Program-made: the position numbers and the translations under genes
Assembly: GCA_036850595.1 (NCBI GenBank)
Contig: CM072156.1
Span: forward strand, 9,293,441-9,357,440
Length of the DNA: 64,000 bases
Source of the DNA: Rhyacichthys aspro
Lineage: Eukaryota > Chordata > Actinopteri > Gobiiformes > Rhyacichthyidae
Direction: 5' to 3'
Notes under the pieces: model-generated
What the model was told of the DNA's origin: nothing
Seen by the model: only the letters and a program-made list of their open reading frames with translations
Databases searched by the model: none
Shown: piece by piece, positions 62,395-64,000 of the stretch
How the letters are laid out: every line of letters begins with the position of its first letter
Numbering within the stretch: position 1 is the first letter of the stretch

Positions 62395-64000
62395 TGGAGG
62401 ATATGTCCTGTCTCTAGAGCTCAGGAAGGGGGCTGAAGGGAGCTGTTTGGGGGGTGACCTACCACTGGGGATTTACAGTGGGCTCAATTTTTGTTTCATT
62501 CTGGGTGGGGGAAGAGGTGGTACACAAGCCCCAGTTAAATCTTTAGCCTACAAAGACTTTGCTCCTCTCACTGAGCCTCCTCATGACTGTCCTCTACTCT
62601 ACCTGCTGAGCATGGCCCTCACTGCCTGCTGTACTGCAACTTAAACTCCACACACATCCTCATTTCAGTCCTGGTTGGCCTCCACACTAAGGGACTCTGG
62701 GGAGCTCCACCAAGACCAGCCTTTATTTCCAATTCTTCTGAGGGAACACTGTAGCATAGATGCTATTACTGCACACAGATGCATGGTCTTCTGAGCAGGG
62801 CAACAATGGCCCAGAGTTTAGTATTGGCTTTATCAACATTGGATGTTGTTAAAGAGGTATTCTATATAAGGGGGCACCTGCAGATCAACAGATTACAAAC
62901 CCCTTTAAAGTGAATCCTAGCATATCCTTTTCTAAGAAAATAAGTGAAAGAAGCCTGAGCCAAACTGTAAGATTTTTGCCTTCTGTGCTAAGATGAATTT
63001 GTGCACAGCCACACTGCACTTGATATTATCATTTAGTGAAAGGATGTGCACCTTATCTTACATTTTAGTGTCCTGTTTTGATGGACAAGGGTTAGTATTT
63101 TCTTGATGCAGACACACAGTGTTCACACCTGGAAACTTGTGATTTCTATGCTTTTTTTTGTCAGCAGCGCCTTTTACCAAAACACTAATAGTAGGGATCA
63201 AACATTAGCTACATTTCATTAGTTTATCTGATGACATATTAGCAGCACCCACATAACTTACAAGGGAGACTTGAACCGACTTTCTGCCTTATAATGGTTC
63301 AGTATGTTGATACATTGTCATAATAAGCTGGAATAATTACTTGGTATTGTACATACACTATGTACAGGGGACTTGAGATACCTCTGACCAAATCCAGCAG
63401 CAGTCCTGTAAGGTGTGCTGAATGACACAAACTATGCTCCAGTGTCTACCACTCCTGCATGTCTACACTGTTACTTAAAGCACAATTTGGATTGCTAAAG
63501 CCAGTCCTTGTTAAAGGCTACCAGGTTTCTGCCCTTTCTGTGAATTTAAAGACTGTCAGGTTCCAAAACTGGCCCTGTGCAGCATTCACTGCAACGCATT
63601 CCCAGCTGTCATTCGCTTTGCCGTGGAACTGTGTGTATCCAGGCAAATGTAGTACGCAGCACTTGAATCACTGTTTGTCTTATGTTTCATGTTGTTTCAA
63701 TTGTTTTTGTCAGCCACACTTGTCCCATGTCAAACCCATTGGTGATCTCCAGTGGAGGATGATTTAAGGCCATGGAACTGTTTTAAGTCTGTGCACTTTG
63801 CCTGGAAATTGTGCCCTTTGTGTTTTCATTGTAATATTTTTGTCCAATGTCCATTTCAATGCAGGTGGTCCACGTGTACCATACATTTCACTACTTTTAT
63901 ATCCAGTTTAGTATTGAAAATGAAGGATGTGGCTGTAAATGAACAGCAGACATCCATTTCTGTGTTACTTGCTTTCAGCACATGGAGTGTCTTTTTTTTC
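62395..64000 (+). other. scarb2 3' UTR, running off the window
   Basis: No AATAAA is visible before the window end and no new splice acceptor with coding potential was found, so the 3' UTR probably continues past the edge. It is of mixed composition, with no recognised repeat. Confidence 0.5.

Overview
The window is vertebrate nuclear DNA. The predicted proteins resemble human orthologues closely but with fish-like divergence, introns are mostly short (about 70 bp to 3 kb), the base composition is AT-rich and recognisable transposons are almost absent. Together these point to a compact teleost genome. All gene models were spliced by hand from GT-AG (once GC-AG) junctions. Nine of them keep an uninterrupted frame from start to stop; shoc1 does the same from the window edge to its stop. 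Orthology calls rest on remembered family sequences, not on a search.

Layout, left to right. (1) 1-5164 (+): 3' part of shoc1, a meiotic crossover factor. (2) 5320-6419 (-): a small unassigned two-exon gene candidate converging on shoc1. (3) 7268-9018 (+): tal2, a bHLH factor with a TATA box, a non-coding first exon and a single coding exon; two near-identical homeodomain/octamer elements flank it. (4) 11704-14137 (+): a complete six-exon UGT2-type UDP-glucuronosyltransferase. (5) 14720-20731 (-): rexo1, an RNA exonuclease with a full DEDDh site, arranged head to head with (6) 21187-25896 (+): poli, DNA polymerase iota. (7) 27112-28811 (+): rab27b-like small GTPase. (8) 31836-33732 (-): st8sia3, an alpha-2,8-sialyltransferase. 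(9) 34948-37502 (-): ccng2, cyclin G2, head to head with (10) 38062-45570 (+): ccdc158, a 22-exon coiled-coil gene with an RFX X-box-like site upstream. (11) 45824-46918 (-): a short fam47e-like gene. (12) 54230-62394 (+): scarb2 (LIMP-2 family) with an unusually long cytosolic tail; its 3' UTR fills the right edge.

The genes do not form one pathway. From memory of the human map they make three conserved blocks: shoc1 and tal2 (human 9q31), poli, rab27b and st8sia3 (human 18q21), and ccng2, ccdc158, fam47e and scarb2 (human 4q21). They are fused here, with a UGT2 gene and rexo1 (human 19p13) lying between the first two. I found no new multi-gene system. The most useful leads are the paired tal2 elements, the unassigned gene at 5.3-6.4 kb, a Thr at the Rab27 G4 position where Asn is normal, the recoded scarb2 tail and the X-box in the ccng2/ccdc158 promoter. 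No rRNA, intact tRNA, CRISPR array or complete mobile element was seen.
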